In this document: piece after piece, positions 10,410 through 19,790 of the stretch | Layout: each line of letters begins with the position of its first letter | How positions within the stretch are numbered: the stretch's first letter is position 1 | Source: Pelargonium cotyledonis | Taxonomy: Eukaryota > Streptophyta > Magnoliopsida > Geraniales > Geraniaceae | Direction of reading: 5' to 3' | Length of the DNA: 20,456 nucleotides | Assembly (NCBI GenBank): GCA_036897625.1 | Contig: JAYMTA010001351.1 | Coordinates: 1-20,456, forward strand | Notes under the pieces: model-generated | What the model was told of the DNA's origin: nothing | Seen by the model: only the letters and a program-made list of their open reading frames with translations | The model's database searches: none | Translations under genes and position numbers: made by a program

Positions 10410-10806
10410 GGAAAATGTTTTAGTTTGGTCCTTTCCAAGCATTTATTTTGTTTTGAATTGGTAACTAATATAATGTGTGGAAAATGTTCTAGTTTGGTCT
10501 CCTAAACTATTCATATATTGTTCAGATTTGTGCTCAAATTATGTTATTTTATTTCGTATTGGTCCAATTCACGTAACTCAATAATACAATATCGTTTCAA
10601 ATTGGTTTCATCAAATTTAGTTATCTTAAGTCATATGGTGCAACGTCAACAAAAAAATTTAAGAAAAAGTTGTTACGTTAATGTGATGACACTGCTACTT
10701 ATTGGACTTATTCGAAACAAAATAAGAACCAAATTAAAACAAAAATTAAATTAAGTATCAATTCGGAACCAAAGAAATAGTTCAAGAACCAAAATAAAAC
10801 ATTTTC
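10410..10806. mobile_element. Probable small TIR element between BXL and FLS2
   Basis: GGAAAATGTTCTAGTTTGGT at 10479 is matched by the reverse complement of the sequence ending at 10806 (GAAAATGTTTTATTTTGGTT), followed on both sides by a degenerate AACTATT. A second copy of the left terminus (GGAAAATGTTTTAGTTTGGT) lies at 10410, so the left end is partly duplicated. No open frame and no clear target duplication were seen. The superfamily cannot be assigned. Confidence 0.4.
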
Positions 10807-11328
10807 TTTTCTTTGAAAATAGAACCATATATATTTTGGTTGTTCCCTAAGGTGGTAAGTGCTTTTGTAGAAACCTAATAAGGTCACCAATTGAGTTTAT
10901 GTTTAGATGCTCTCACATTTTTAGTTGAGATTGCGATTTTCAATCCCTTTCGTAGTAGTGTAGTAGAGTAAGGTTATAGAAATACGTGTAAACTAATTCA
11001 TAATATGCCATACGAAAAAAATTTCAATTTGGTCATTGAACGCATGCATATGAACCCAATTCTGTCCATCAACTTTTTGATATAATGAGTTTCAATCTCA
11101 TTCATTGTACTGTAGTTAAATACTTAAATACTTAAATATGCTTTTATGAACATTTAAATGCAATAAATCACTAAAAGTACACTACCTTCCACAGACATCG
11201 GTAGATGAAGCAAATGACATCAAAAAAGGCTAAAGGAGTGAAGAGTACTTATTGATCTCATTTTGCAATAATGACAGATACAAGAAAACAGCAAATTGTA
11301 TATTCTGATACATAAAACATTACCCTGA
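10807..11328. other. FLS2 3' flank, no gene
   Basis: AT-rich sequence downstream of FLS2. A stretch near 11025-11100 (CAATTTGGTCATTGAAC, then GTCCATCAACTTT) resembles the termini of the 10410-10806 element and may be another decayed copy. Only a weak AATAAG-type poly(A) signal is visible near 11247 on the minus strand. Confidence 0.35.
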
Positions 11329-14300
11329 TCATTCTGATATTGCCATTCCCTTGCTTAGCTTCACGAGCGAAGACAAAACCTCGTTCATATTAGGCCGGTT
11401 CTCAGGATCCAGATTGGTGCAAAACAACGCGAGCTTGAACAAATCTTCCAATACCATCTCCTGACCCTTGTGCATATCTGATGCAAGCATAGGGTCCAAA
11501 ACTTGAACAAGTCCTTTGATCCCATCCGCGAGACCTTTCTCCACAAATTGGCACAAAGTGTTTGGCATCATATCCGCGTCAACAAGTCCTGTAGGCCTTT
11601 GTTTCGTGAGGAACTCCATCACTATCACGCCGAAGCTGAACACATCTACTTTTGCTGTCACTTTCTTCATATACGCGAGCTCTATATATACATGACAATG
11701 CAAATACAATAAATGTCTATATATCAATTTTTCGAGTAATTCATGAATAACAGAAAGAATTGTATACCTGGTGCCATGTATCCAATAGTGCCTTGGAAAG
11801 CTGATGAAGAAGAAATGTTGGTACCATCTTGGACACCGAGCATTCGAGCTGTTCCAAAGTCACTCACATGAGCCTCCCAGTCACTATCAAGAAGAATGTT
11901 CGAAGGCTTCAAATCGCAGTGAATGATTGGGAAGCCATAGCCAAAATGCAAGTACTCTAACCCGCTTGCTATTGACACAAACACATTGATTCTCTCATGT
12001 AATGTCCATCTTGAACTCTCCGATTCTGAATTGTGTATCACACTGTCCAAGTTCCCATTTTCCATGTATTTCAGAACCAAAGCCTTCAATTTTCTGCTCT
12101 CCCAAGCATAGCCTATTACCTTAACAAGGTTCCTGTGCTTCAGCTGAGCCAAGATCTTGATTTCTCGCTTGTAGCACCGGTCTGTTTCTGCAGAGAACTG
12201 GTTCAGGTTCAGTTTCTTGACAGCTACAGCTTGTCCATCTTGTAGCTGACCCTTGTACACTGTGCTCAAACTGCTGGCTCCAATGATGTTTGCTTCGCTG
12301 AAGAAGCTTGTCGCGGTGTCTAGCTCGTTGGGCTCGAATCTTTTGAGGGTCAATGCTGTTATGTAATCTTGTTCTGCTTCTTGATCCTCTGCAGGTATTG
12401 CTGTTTTGCGTCTTGCGTGGTGTCTATACACGATTGTAATGATCAAGAACAGAACAAGAATGATGGATAAGGATCCGAGTATGGCCAAGATTATCAGACC
12501 TTTCTTGGAGAACTTGTGTGATGTGTTCTTGGGACATGACTTGTGCAACTTAGCTCCACATAGAGTTGGGTTTCCCATGAGATTTGAAGCATTCATGTTC
12601 TTGAATACGCCGGCTTCTGGGACTTGGCCTTGAAGATGGTTGAAGGAAAGATTCAGATGTTTCAAGGTGGAAATGTTGGTGAGGCTCTCAGGAATCACAC
12701 CCTCCAACTGGTTCTGAGAGAGATCGAGCGAGCTCAAGTGCATCAAATCTCCCAACTTCTCAGGGATTGTGCCATTTAAGCCATTTCTTGAAAGGTTCAA
12801 GTATGTAAGCATATCCATCTGAGTAAATGCTTTGACTGGCATAGGACCCGAAATGTGATTCCCCGAAAGATCCAAGGAAAATAGATTTCTACACCCTCCA
12901 AGCGCCTCAGGAATCATACCCGAAAGATTGTTGTTTGATATGTCAATGTCTTGTATCATTTGAAGCAAACCAAGCTCCTCTGGTATAGCTCCCTCCAACA
13001 AGTTGTGTGAAAAGTTCATATATATCTGCAAGCTTTTCATCTTTGCAATGACAAATCCAGGAATGGATCCGGAAAGGCGATTGTGAGAAAGATCCAGACT
13101 CATCAATCTGTCAAGATGGCCTATACTTCTTGGAATGGACCCATTGAACATGTTACCATGAAGATCCAAGTACGACATAAACTCGAGTTTGGACACAGCA
13201 TCTGGGATTGGACCTGTGAACTTGTTGTTATGTAACTCAAGATCAGTTAGTTGTTTCAACTCAAATAGTTCATCGGGCACGATACCTTCTAGAGCATTGT
13301 CATTGAGGGCTAGGCCTTGGAGGGAAGCAAGTTTGGACAGTTCTTTTGGAACTAGCCCTGAAAAGTTGTTCTGATCCAGATATAAGGTGATCAATTGTCC
13401 TAAACTGCCAATTTCTCGGGGGATAGGTCCTACAAATGAATTAGAGAATACCTGGAGCGTCGTGAGACTAGAGAGCTTGCCAACACCCGAATTTAGCTTC
13501 CCACTAAAATTGTTGCGACCCAAATCAAGAATGCGAAGATTCGAGCAGTTAAAGAGGTCACTAGGGATTTCCCCTGTCATCCTATTTTCCCCGAAAGATA
13601 GGAATGTGAGATTCACTAACCGTCCTAGACCTCGGGGAATTTTCCCACTAATTCTATTCTTAGCCAATGATATGACTAGCAAATGGGTACAATTGGTGAT
13701 ACTAGGAGGAACTGTCCCCTCAAGAAGGTTGCTGTTCATGCTAAGGTTCCTTAGATTGCGAAGCGACCCTATATCCGAGGGAAGCTCCCCTTTGAGAAAA
13801 TTGAAGCCCATCGATAGATACGTGAGACTTGACAAGCTTGTCAAGGACGCGGGAATTTCCCCCGTGAAGTTATTGGAATGCAATGTCAATACCTCTAATG
13901 AACTCAATGATCCAATCTCAGAAGGTACTTTCCCAGACAACTTGTTTTCGGATAATCCTAAAGCTGTCAAAGCACGTAACTCGAATAAAGAGAGTGGGAT
14001 TGTGGAACTCAGATTGTTTTTGTACAACCTCAAGGTTTGCAAGTTAGTCAAGTTTCCCAGTTCTTCGGGAATAGAACCGGAAAGTTTGTTCATGTAAAGC
14101 TCAAGATGGGCTAGACTCTTGCATTGGCCTAATTGAGACGGGATGTGACCACTGAGGAAGTTTGAGAACAGCTGAAGGTACAGCAAGCTCAACAAATTCC
14201 CAATTTCCGAAGGGATTGGCCCGGAGAGTTTGTTCTGGGACAAGTCTAGAGCCTCGAGATCCACCAAGCTACCAATGGAAGCGGGTATTGGACCTACCAA

Positions 14301-14918
14301 ATTGTTCCCATATGCTACAAGAAGCTGAAGGCTAGCCAAGTTTCCTATTTTTTGTGGGATGTAACCAGAAAGATTGTTAAAACTGAGTGAAACTTGCAAC
14401 AATGCTGTGCAGTTACATAAGTTTTGTGGGATGCTTCCACTGAAGAGGTTGTTGCCCAAATCTAGTACTTGCAAGCTCCCAAGATTGCCTAGTTCTCGGG
14501 GGATAGAACCTGAAAGAGAATTTGCAAAGAGCACGAGCTCGGAAAGTTGGGACAAAAGTCCCAGCTGAGGAGGCACGAGCCCTGTGAATGAATTCAAAGT
14601 CAAGTCAAGTACCTGAAGGTGCGAAATGTTGCCAAGAAATGGAGAGATCACTCCTTCGAGCTGCTTTTCGACCAAAGAAACCGAGATGACATGATCCGAA
14701 GAAGGCTCACAGGCAATCCCAGACCAGTTGCAATGATGGTTGCTGCTATTCCAATCCACAAGTGCTCCCAAAGGGTCACGCGTAACGCCATTCTTGAACT
14801 CATTCAAGGCCTCGATTTGGACCTCCATGCTCGGATTCTCTGAAGATAATTGTGCTGCAACAACAAGAACATAACAAGCTGCTGCTATGACCAAACCAAA
14901 AAGTTTCTGATACACCAT
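11329..14918 (-). CDS. FLS2: FLS2 flagellin-sensing LRR receptor-like kinase, 2 exons
   Basis: Plasma-membrane receptor for bacterial flagellin (flg22) that starts pattern-triggered immunity with a BAK1-type co-receptor. Exon 1 is 14918-11768 and exon 2 is 11681-11329. The joined product is 1167 residues; Arabidopsis FLS2 is 1173. Residues 1-22 form a signal peptide. The N-terminal cap has the C63-x6-C70 pair (CNWSGIAC). Twenty-eight 24-residue LRRs run from about 76 to 750, then a capping repeat and a C-cap (LCGAKLHKSC). One membrane segment spans about 807-829. The kinase has IIGASSLSTVYKG, K901 in AVAVK, HCDLKPSN with D1002, DFG with D1020, and GYMAPE. HCD in place of HRD makes it a non-RD kinase, as is typical of FLS2. 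The single intron splits the GYMAPE Glu codon, the conserved position in this subfamily. No stop or frameshift is present. The LRR series and the HCD kinase together identify FLS2. Confidence 0.96.
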
Positions 14919-15171
14919 TTCTATACAAAAAAAAAGCTTAGGAAGCGAACAAAATGTAGCAAACTTGACTCATATTGCTTCCAAAAACTATGGCAGAAAG
15001 CAAGCTTATCCTAAACTGACCAACATTTGTTTTGGCAACTTATGTGATCATGACAGAGCCTAAGGACACGGCATGTTACGAGATTTTCAAAGATTAATGT
15101 ACTTGAATTCATGATCACAAGGTTTGACCATAAATTAATTAAAAGTTAGTGGAAGTAAACGTGTTTTAACA

Positions 15172-15198
15172 ACTATATAGTATAGTATATATGGTCAA
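15172..15198 (-). promoter_or_regulatory. Candidate FLS2 TATA region with adjacent W-box
   Basis: On the FLS2 sense strand a TTGACC W-box core (15193-15198) directly precedes a TATATA-rich stretch (15174-15192), about 256 nt upstream of the ATG. A second TTGACC on the plus strand lies at 15124-15129. WRKY-bound W-boxes are common in immune gene promoters. Use of this site is inferred, not shown. Confidence 0.3.
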
Positions 15199-15383
15199 GT
15201 TGCATAAAAGAGTGAAGAAAAAAAGATGAGGCATTGAGTGTTATTGTTGAAGCCAAAATGGGAAGAAACAGATAAGAGTGGAGGAAAGAGATGATGCAAT
15301 GAGTTGCTTTGCCCACTTGCTAGGATATTGCCAAACAAGAATGTACAATAAATTCTTGTGACTTACTATTCAAACACCATTGG

Positions 15384-15403
15384 GAGAGAGAGAGAGAGAG
15401 AGA
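15384..15403. repeat. (GA)10 microsatellite upstream of FLS2
   Basis: Ten GA units on the plus strand, equal to CT repeats on the FLS2 sense strand, about 470 nt before the start codon. CT/GA repeats near plant promoters can be functional, but here it may simply be a microsatellite. Confidence 0.85.
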
Positions 15404-15458
15404 AATTGATGAAAAGCAGTCTATGTAGACCATTGTTTTTTCAAGAAAAGTACAAAAT

Positions 15459-16395
15459 GGCTAATATGAACTATTTATTTATAATATTTGAGCTCTCACA
15501 AATATCTGTGAACAGTGTTTGTTTGAGTCATGTACTTGTCTCTTGCAGAATTAATGTTTGTAGTCATTGAGCGAAAACGTTGTTTGACTGTTGGAGCTGT
15601 TACAACCTCCTTCTAGGCAATTTCACTACGCAGGAGCTCCTGTGGAAAAATTTCATCTCCATTTTACCATTGCTTTTGATTATGTTAATGACTTAAATAT
15701 TTCCTCAATCTGTATTAGTTTTGTTCTGAAGTGTAATGCAGAGAATAAAAAGTTTGAAATTCTATCAACTAAGAAAAACTAAAACATAGTGTTGTGGACC
15801 TAGAAGTGATATAGGTTGACCTCAAAGTTAGATATACATGTGTTTACGCTATGTGTTAGATCGTTCTACATCCACGATTGATCTGAAGGGTTTGTCGAGT
15901 TCTATATATAATATGTGATAAATACTAGGAAGCACAAAAACTAGGTTTTCAACTACAAATGGAGGAGATGGAGTTCACTCTCAGATTTTCATCTGAATCT
16001 TCAGTGGCTAATATGAACTATTTATTTATAAATATTTGAGCTCTCACAAATATCTGTGTGCACTGTACACACAATGTTTGTTGGAGTCATCTACTTGTCT
16101 CTTGCAGAATTAATGTTTGTAGTCTTTTGAGCGAAAACGTTGTTTGGCTGTTGGAGCTATTACAACCTCCTTCTAGGCATTTTCACTACGCAGGAGCTCT
16201 TGTGGAAAAAATTTCATCTCCATTTTATCATTGCTTTTGATTATGTTAATTAATGACTTAAATATTTCCTCAATCTGTATTAGTTTGGTTCTGAAGTGTA
16301 ATGCATAGAATAAAGAGTTTGAAATTCTATCAACTAAGAAAAAAAAAACATAGTGTTGTGGACCCAGAAGTGGATTTTCGTCTTAATCTTCAGTG
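15459..16395. repeat. 547-bp tandem duplication, second copy internally deleted
   Basis: Unit 1 is 15459-16005. Unit 2 begins at 16006 with the same GGCTAATATGAACTATTT and runs to 16395. Both contain the landmarks GAGCGAAAACGTTGTTTG, CACTACGCAGGAGCTC and CTCAATCTGTATTAGTTT. Unit 2 lacks about 150 bp present in unit 1 (roughly 15808-15980) and rejoins at the shared end TCTTCAGTG. Similarity is high but with small indels, so the event is not very recent. No protein family was recognised in the repeated sequence. Confidence 0.9.
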
Positions 16396-16556
16396 ACACT
16401 TTTGAAATCTATCAAATTAGAAATCTACCAAGGTTTTTTACTCATTTAATTATTCAAATTTCAATTCTATTATTTATTTGATTCAATCTGTAGTAAAATC
16501 GGTATTGAAACTAATAATTAACAAAAGTTTGTGTGTTTTTGCTGATGAAGGGAGGG
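15885..16556 (+). pseudogene. Left inverted arm: promoter and first exon of an unknown small gene, broken
   Basis: Reading rightwards, this arm has GGGTTTGTCGAGTTC, a TATATATA box near 15904, and an ATG at 15959 opening MEEMEFTLRFSSESSV. The frame is then interrupted by the second unit of the tandem duplication (16006-16395). It resumes as TLLKSIKLEIYQ and ends at a GT donor at 16433. An intron of about 118 bp follows. At the place where the other arm has a TTTTTGCAG acceptor, this one reads TTTTTGCTG, so the acceptor is lost. The product is not a family I recognise. With the interrupted exon and lost acceptor it is a pseudogene fragment. Its partner is 19791-20122 on the minus strand. The arms may instead be long terminal inverted repeats of a transposon. 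Confidence 0.6.
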
Positions 16557-16560
16557 TGGG

Positions 16561-16625
16561 ATCTGGTTTCAGATTTGGTCCAGATATGGTTCAGATCAGA
16601 TCTGGTTCCAGATTTGTTCCAGATC
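16561..16625. repeat. Degenerate short repeats, CAGAT/TCTGGTT motif
   Basis: ATCTGGTT(T/C)CAGATTTG(G/T)TCC occurs at 16561 and 16600, an offset of 39 bp, with further partial copies around it. It starts just where homology between the two inverted arms stops. Confidence 0.7.
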
Positions 16626-17124
16626 TTGTTCCATTGGTTTTGTTTGATTTTATTGGTTTCTTATCCAAGTCTGATATCTCTCTAGGCTCTCAAGTCGAGA
16701 TAATCCTCTTGAGATCTTCCATCAAGCTCTTAAGCTTTCCTCTGTGTTTTCTGGCAAAAGATCTTATTCTCACGCCCGAGGCGGTGTCCCAGAATCACCC
16801 CGAGTCTCATCGTTCTTTGGTGTGTTCGTTTTTGCAGGAATGACGCATTTCTCACTCTCAAATCTGGACTTGGAAAACCAACCCCAACTTACTTGCACTC
16901 CAAGTTGAGACTCCACTAACTACATCAACCCGCCAGACTAGACGCCGTGAACTCTCATGTCACTATCCGGACAAAACAACATCTCGACTAGTGTGCTTAG
17001 GCCTTTTGTAAAACTTAGACACATCAATGTGGATTTAACCTTGACTAGTGTGGATTTATCAGCGCCCTTTTAAAAATATATGGTTTGTGTATTTATTTTG
17101 CTGCACAAGGGGACAAAAAAAAAA
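16626..17124. other. No gene recognised
   Basis: A plus-strand frame continues from the repeat block to about 16843 but shows no family features and reads through the broken intron of the left arm, so it is not called. The rest has no recognisable content. Confidence 0.35.
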
Positions 17125-17325
17125 TCATAATTTCAATAGCATGATAACGCAAAAGTTGATATATGGTAAACAAACTCAAAATACTTTATATATAACATAT
17201 GATTTCATTGTAAACATGACAAAATTGAATATTAATAGATCTTGAGACTTAAACGAGATATGACTTTCTGTATATGCAAACCCACTATATATGTCAATAC
17301 CAACTACATACACTAGTTAAATCAA
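17125..17325. repeat. Degenerate direct repeat, copy A
   Basis: This block resembles 19185-19375 in the same orientation. Landmarks in order are AATTTC, ATGATAA, ATAT-x3-AAA-x-AAACT, GATT-x-CAT, GACTTTCTGTATA and ATACCAACTACATAC. Gaps separate the conserved words, so the duplication is old. Confidence 0.55.
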
Positions 17326-17504
17326 ATACAATTGAATTCCAAAAACATACAAATTATTTGGTGAAAAAAAATCTTAATCCAGAGTGACATCAGATAATTA
17401 ATATTAGAAACGGAAGTATGGAAGAGAATTTGAACATGCCTATGATATTCAAAAATTTTCATAAATGTAATCACAAACAACAAATGCTCAGAAAAAAGGT
17501 TATG

Positions 17505-17690
17505 TGTAATGCAATTCTTGAAAGCTGTTACAACAAAAGCATAATAAGCTGCGCATGGCTATGAACAAATTAACCACTTTGTAATTTCTGATATAACATT
17601 GGTATAGAAAAATGCTTAAGCTGAAGATAATGAAGGTAGCTTTTAGATGCAAATTTGATTCTTATTGCATCCAAAAACTATGGCATAAAC
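17505..17690 (-). pseudogene. Relic of a second FLS2 copy: 5' UTR and signal-peptide start
   Basis: This stretch aligns with the FLS2 start region (about 14835-15000) in the same orientation. A near-identical block (CCAAAAACTATGGCA preceded by TATTGC(A/T)T) lies at 17664-17685 against 14974-14995 upstream of the FLS2 ATG. The start itself is recognisable: ATGTTATATCAGAAATTAC at about 17600 against ATGGTGTATCAGAAACTTT in FLS2, then GCAGCTTATTATGCTTTTGT against GCAGCTTGTTATGTTCTTGT. Small insertions and in-frame stops destroy the frame. Similarity fades near codon 28, and no LRR or kinase sequence follows on the minus strand, so the body of the gene is absent. It is either the stump of a tandem FLS2 duplicate or a fragment captured by a transposon. 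It is clearly homologous to FLS2 and clearly non-functional. Confidence 0.8.
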
Positions 17691-17959
17691 TTGGAATTGA
17701 TGATCATGCATGATAAGTTCTTGACAAAACTTCACTACTATTTATTTGATAGATCAAAAGCCAAAACATTGCGTACACATACATAACATTGACAATTTTA
17801 ATAGATACAAATCAGAAGAGTGCTATTTTCCAACTAAAAATAACTTAATATAAATATATACAATTACAATTTATATGCAATCTAATTAAAGGTTACAAAA
17901 TAATACAAAACAAAAATATATTGAAGTAACTAAAAATTTGGTAGATTACTCATCTGATT

Positions 17960-18530
17960 TAACTACACTTCCTTCCATTTCTTATCCTATTGTGAAGATG
18001 GAGAGGATGTCAGTGACGGTTCCTCCCACTTCGCACCTCCTTTCACTTTTGTCTTCTCTCGCTTTGACCGCTTCTCTTCATTACAGAAGAATAGAAAATG
18101 GTCGTTCCTATCGCTACCATTCTCTTCTCAAATTGTATCCTTTCACAAGAGTTAAAACGGAACAATGGTGAAATGATCAATTCACTCCATTTCACATCTC
18201 CTTTCACCTCTCCTCCCGCCTATTGTGAAGATGGAGAGGATATCAGTAATGGTTCCTCCCACTCCCGCACCTCATTCAACTTTTTCTCTTCATATGGAAG
18301 AATAGTAGATGGTCATTCCTAGCGCTTCCATTATTCTTCTCACTTTGTCTCTTCCCGCATGCACTGCTTCCCATCCCTAGTTAGAGGGAAGAATGATACA
18401 TGGATCATTCCTCCCACTTCCGCGTCTACTTTCACTTACTCTCCTCCCATTAGAACTATTGCTCTTTACAGAGAAGAGCAAGCTATTTGCTACCCGGGAA
18501 TGCCCTTGTCCGGCATCGTTGCTGGATCTT
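17960..18530. repeat. Degenerate tandem repeat, unit about 233 bp
   Basis: CCTATTGTGAAGATGGAGAGG followed by a GGTTCCTCCCACT(T/C) word occurs near 17987 and again near 18220, 233 bp apart. A third, more diverged copy of the CCTCCCACTTCCGC word lies near 18409. Each unit also carries an AGAAGAATAG(A/T)A(A/G)ATGGTC(A/G)TTCCTA block. Several plus-strand frames pass through but share no protein family, so they are treated as by-products. Possibly a satellite-like or transposon-internal repeat. Confidence 0.65.
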
Positions 18531-18559
18531 GCCCTATAATTGGAACAACTTTTATTAAC

Positions 18560-19180
18560 TCAAACAATAATATGTCATAATGTTTTTCAATACACAAACA
18601 TATCAAAATGTGTAGCATACATGCATAAATTTCATATAAATGATAAAAGGTGAAACTAGAAGTCCAGAAGTGATGATTCAGATTGCGGATAAGGTTTGGG
18701 TTGAGTAAAAGTTTTGTGGATTTCTAATTGAGTGTGTAAATTATGCGGGATTGTCCAACTCAACAAAATAGTTGATTGGATAATTTTATAGAATAAGGAT
18801 TTGGATTCAAATTGTCAACTTTATGTTTCAAAAAAAATGTTTTTGTGTTTTCTACAAAGCAATGCTCTGCATGAGATAATATGGTGTAACGAATAATGGT
18901 CATGATCTATTGAGGCGTCTCCAAAAAGCAACACACTGCATCGAACGCCCTAAAATGTGTAGACAAGAATTATCTTACAGCAACAACTTCATTTTCAGAA
19001 GTGTAAACCAAATCTTAACATGGTGAGCTGATCACAATATGTATATTATGCAATGCATGATCATAAATTAATCGAGTAAGATTCATGGATTTACCAAACT
19101 GTTAATTGAGCAATACCATAAACAAACATTTGGTTACTCAATGACAAATAAATACATCGAGAAAAAATTTAATTCAGGAA
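18560..19180. other. No gene recognised
   Basis: AT-rich sequence without a credible frame. A short word of AAAGCAA-x4-CTGCAT type occurs at about 18858 and 18927. Nothing else could be supported. Confidence 0.35.
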
Positions 19181-19184
19181 ATGA

Positions 19185-19375
19185 TAAAATTGTGAATTTC
19201 GTATGATAAGTACACACAATATAGCAAATAAACTTGAAAAACTATAGTAATTAATGTAACCGACGATTCCATGAATATATATATAAGACAGTTGCAAACT
19301 AATTAATCTCTAGCCGACTTTCTGTATACGTAACAAACAAATTACATACTTAAATACCAACTACATACTAAAGAA
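19185..19375. repeat. Degenerate direct repeat, copy B
   Basis: Partner of 17125-17325, about 2,055 bp away in the same orientation. It ends with GACTTTCTGTATACG and AATACCAACTACATAC, directly next to the LTR-like sequence. Confidence 0.55.
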
Positions 19376-19376
19376 G

Positions 19377-19613
19377 TGTAAATGGTATGAGATTGTTGTA
19401 TTTCTATTGATGATGAGAATACATTATATATACACTTCTATGAGAGCAGATCTGCTCATGATACTCCAAAGATTATGGAGAATCAAAACAATAAAGAATA
19501 ATTCAAACTATGGATTACAAGATAACATTTGAATCTAGAAAATATTCAACAACTGACAGATTTCATAGCTGTCAATACATACATCATTTAAATCAAGTAA
19601 AATAATCCCAACA
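19377..19613 (-). mobile_element. Probable solo LTR, Copia type, about 237 bp
   Basis: On the minus strand the sequence starts TGTTGGGATTATTTT, typical of Copia LTR starts. It contains a 14-bp palindrome GAGCAGATCTGCTC, a TATATATA box near 19430 and a CATCAATAGAAATACAACAA end of the kind found in the R/U5 part of Copia LTRs. It closes with TTTACA, giving TG...CA borders. No internal retrotransposon genes and no matching partner LTR were seen in the window, so it is a solo fossil. A 5-bp target duplication could not be confirmed, so the exact ends and the age are uncertain. Confidence 0.5.
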
Positions 19614-19790
19614 AATGTGATAAAGAAAAGTACAAGAAGGGATTCGATCAAGTTACGAAATTTAAAATTATCATAACAAATGTCATCAAAAATCATATCA
19701 AAAGAAAATGAATCGATACTCATTTTGATATTAGATTCATCATATATAAATATACCATAATGAAAATAAATATCAGAAATAAGTTCTTAC

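Noticed and set aside
11724-11767. Extension of FLS2 exon 1 past GYMAPG
   Set aside because: This is unspliced intron; joining at the GT donor to 11681 restores the conserved GYMAPE and the rest of the kinase.
13387-14097. 236-codon plus-strand frame opposite FLS2
   Set aside because: It is the antisense shadow of the LRR repeats; its regular composition mirrors the 24-residue repeat on the coding strand.
15591-15782. Plus-strand frames repeated in both tandem units (ELLQPPSR(Q/H)FHYAGA)
   Set aside because: The two copies differ by indels that change the frame, which argues against coding selection.
16478-16843. 121-codon plus-strand frame
   Set aside because: It starts inside the intron of the left arm and crosses a short-repeat block. 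No family feature was seen.
19040-19080. ATGATCATAAATTAAT word resembling the FLS2 promoter near 15110-15140
   Set aside because: Too short and AT-rich to separate from chance.
19535-19723. 62-codon minus-strand hydrophobic frame
   Set aside because: It runs from intron-like sequence into the LTR-like element, with AT-driven composition and no family feature.
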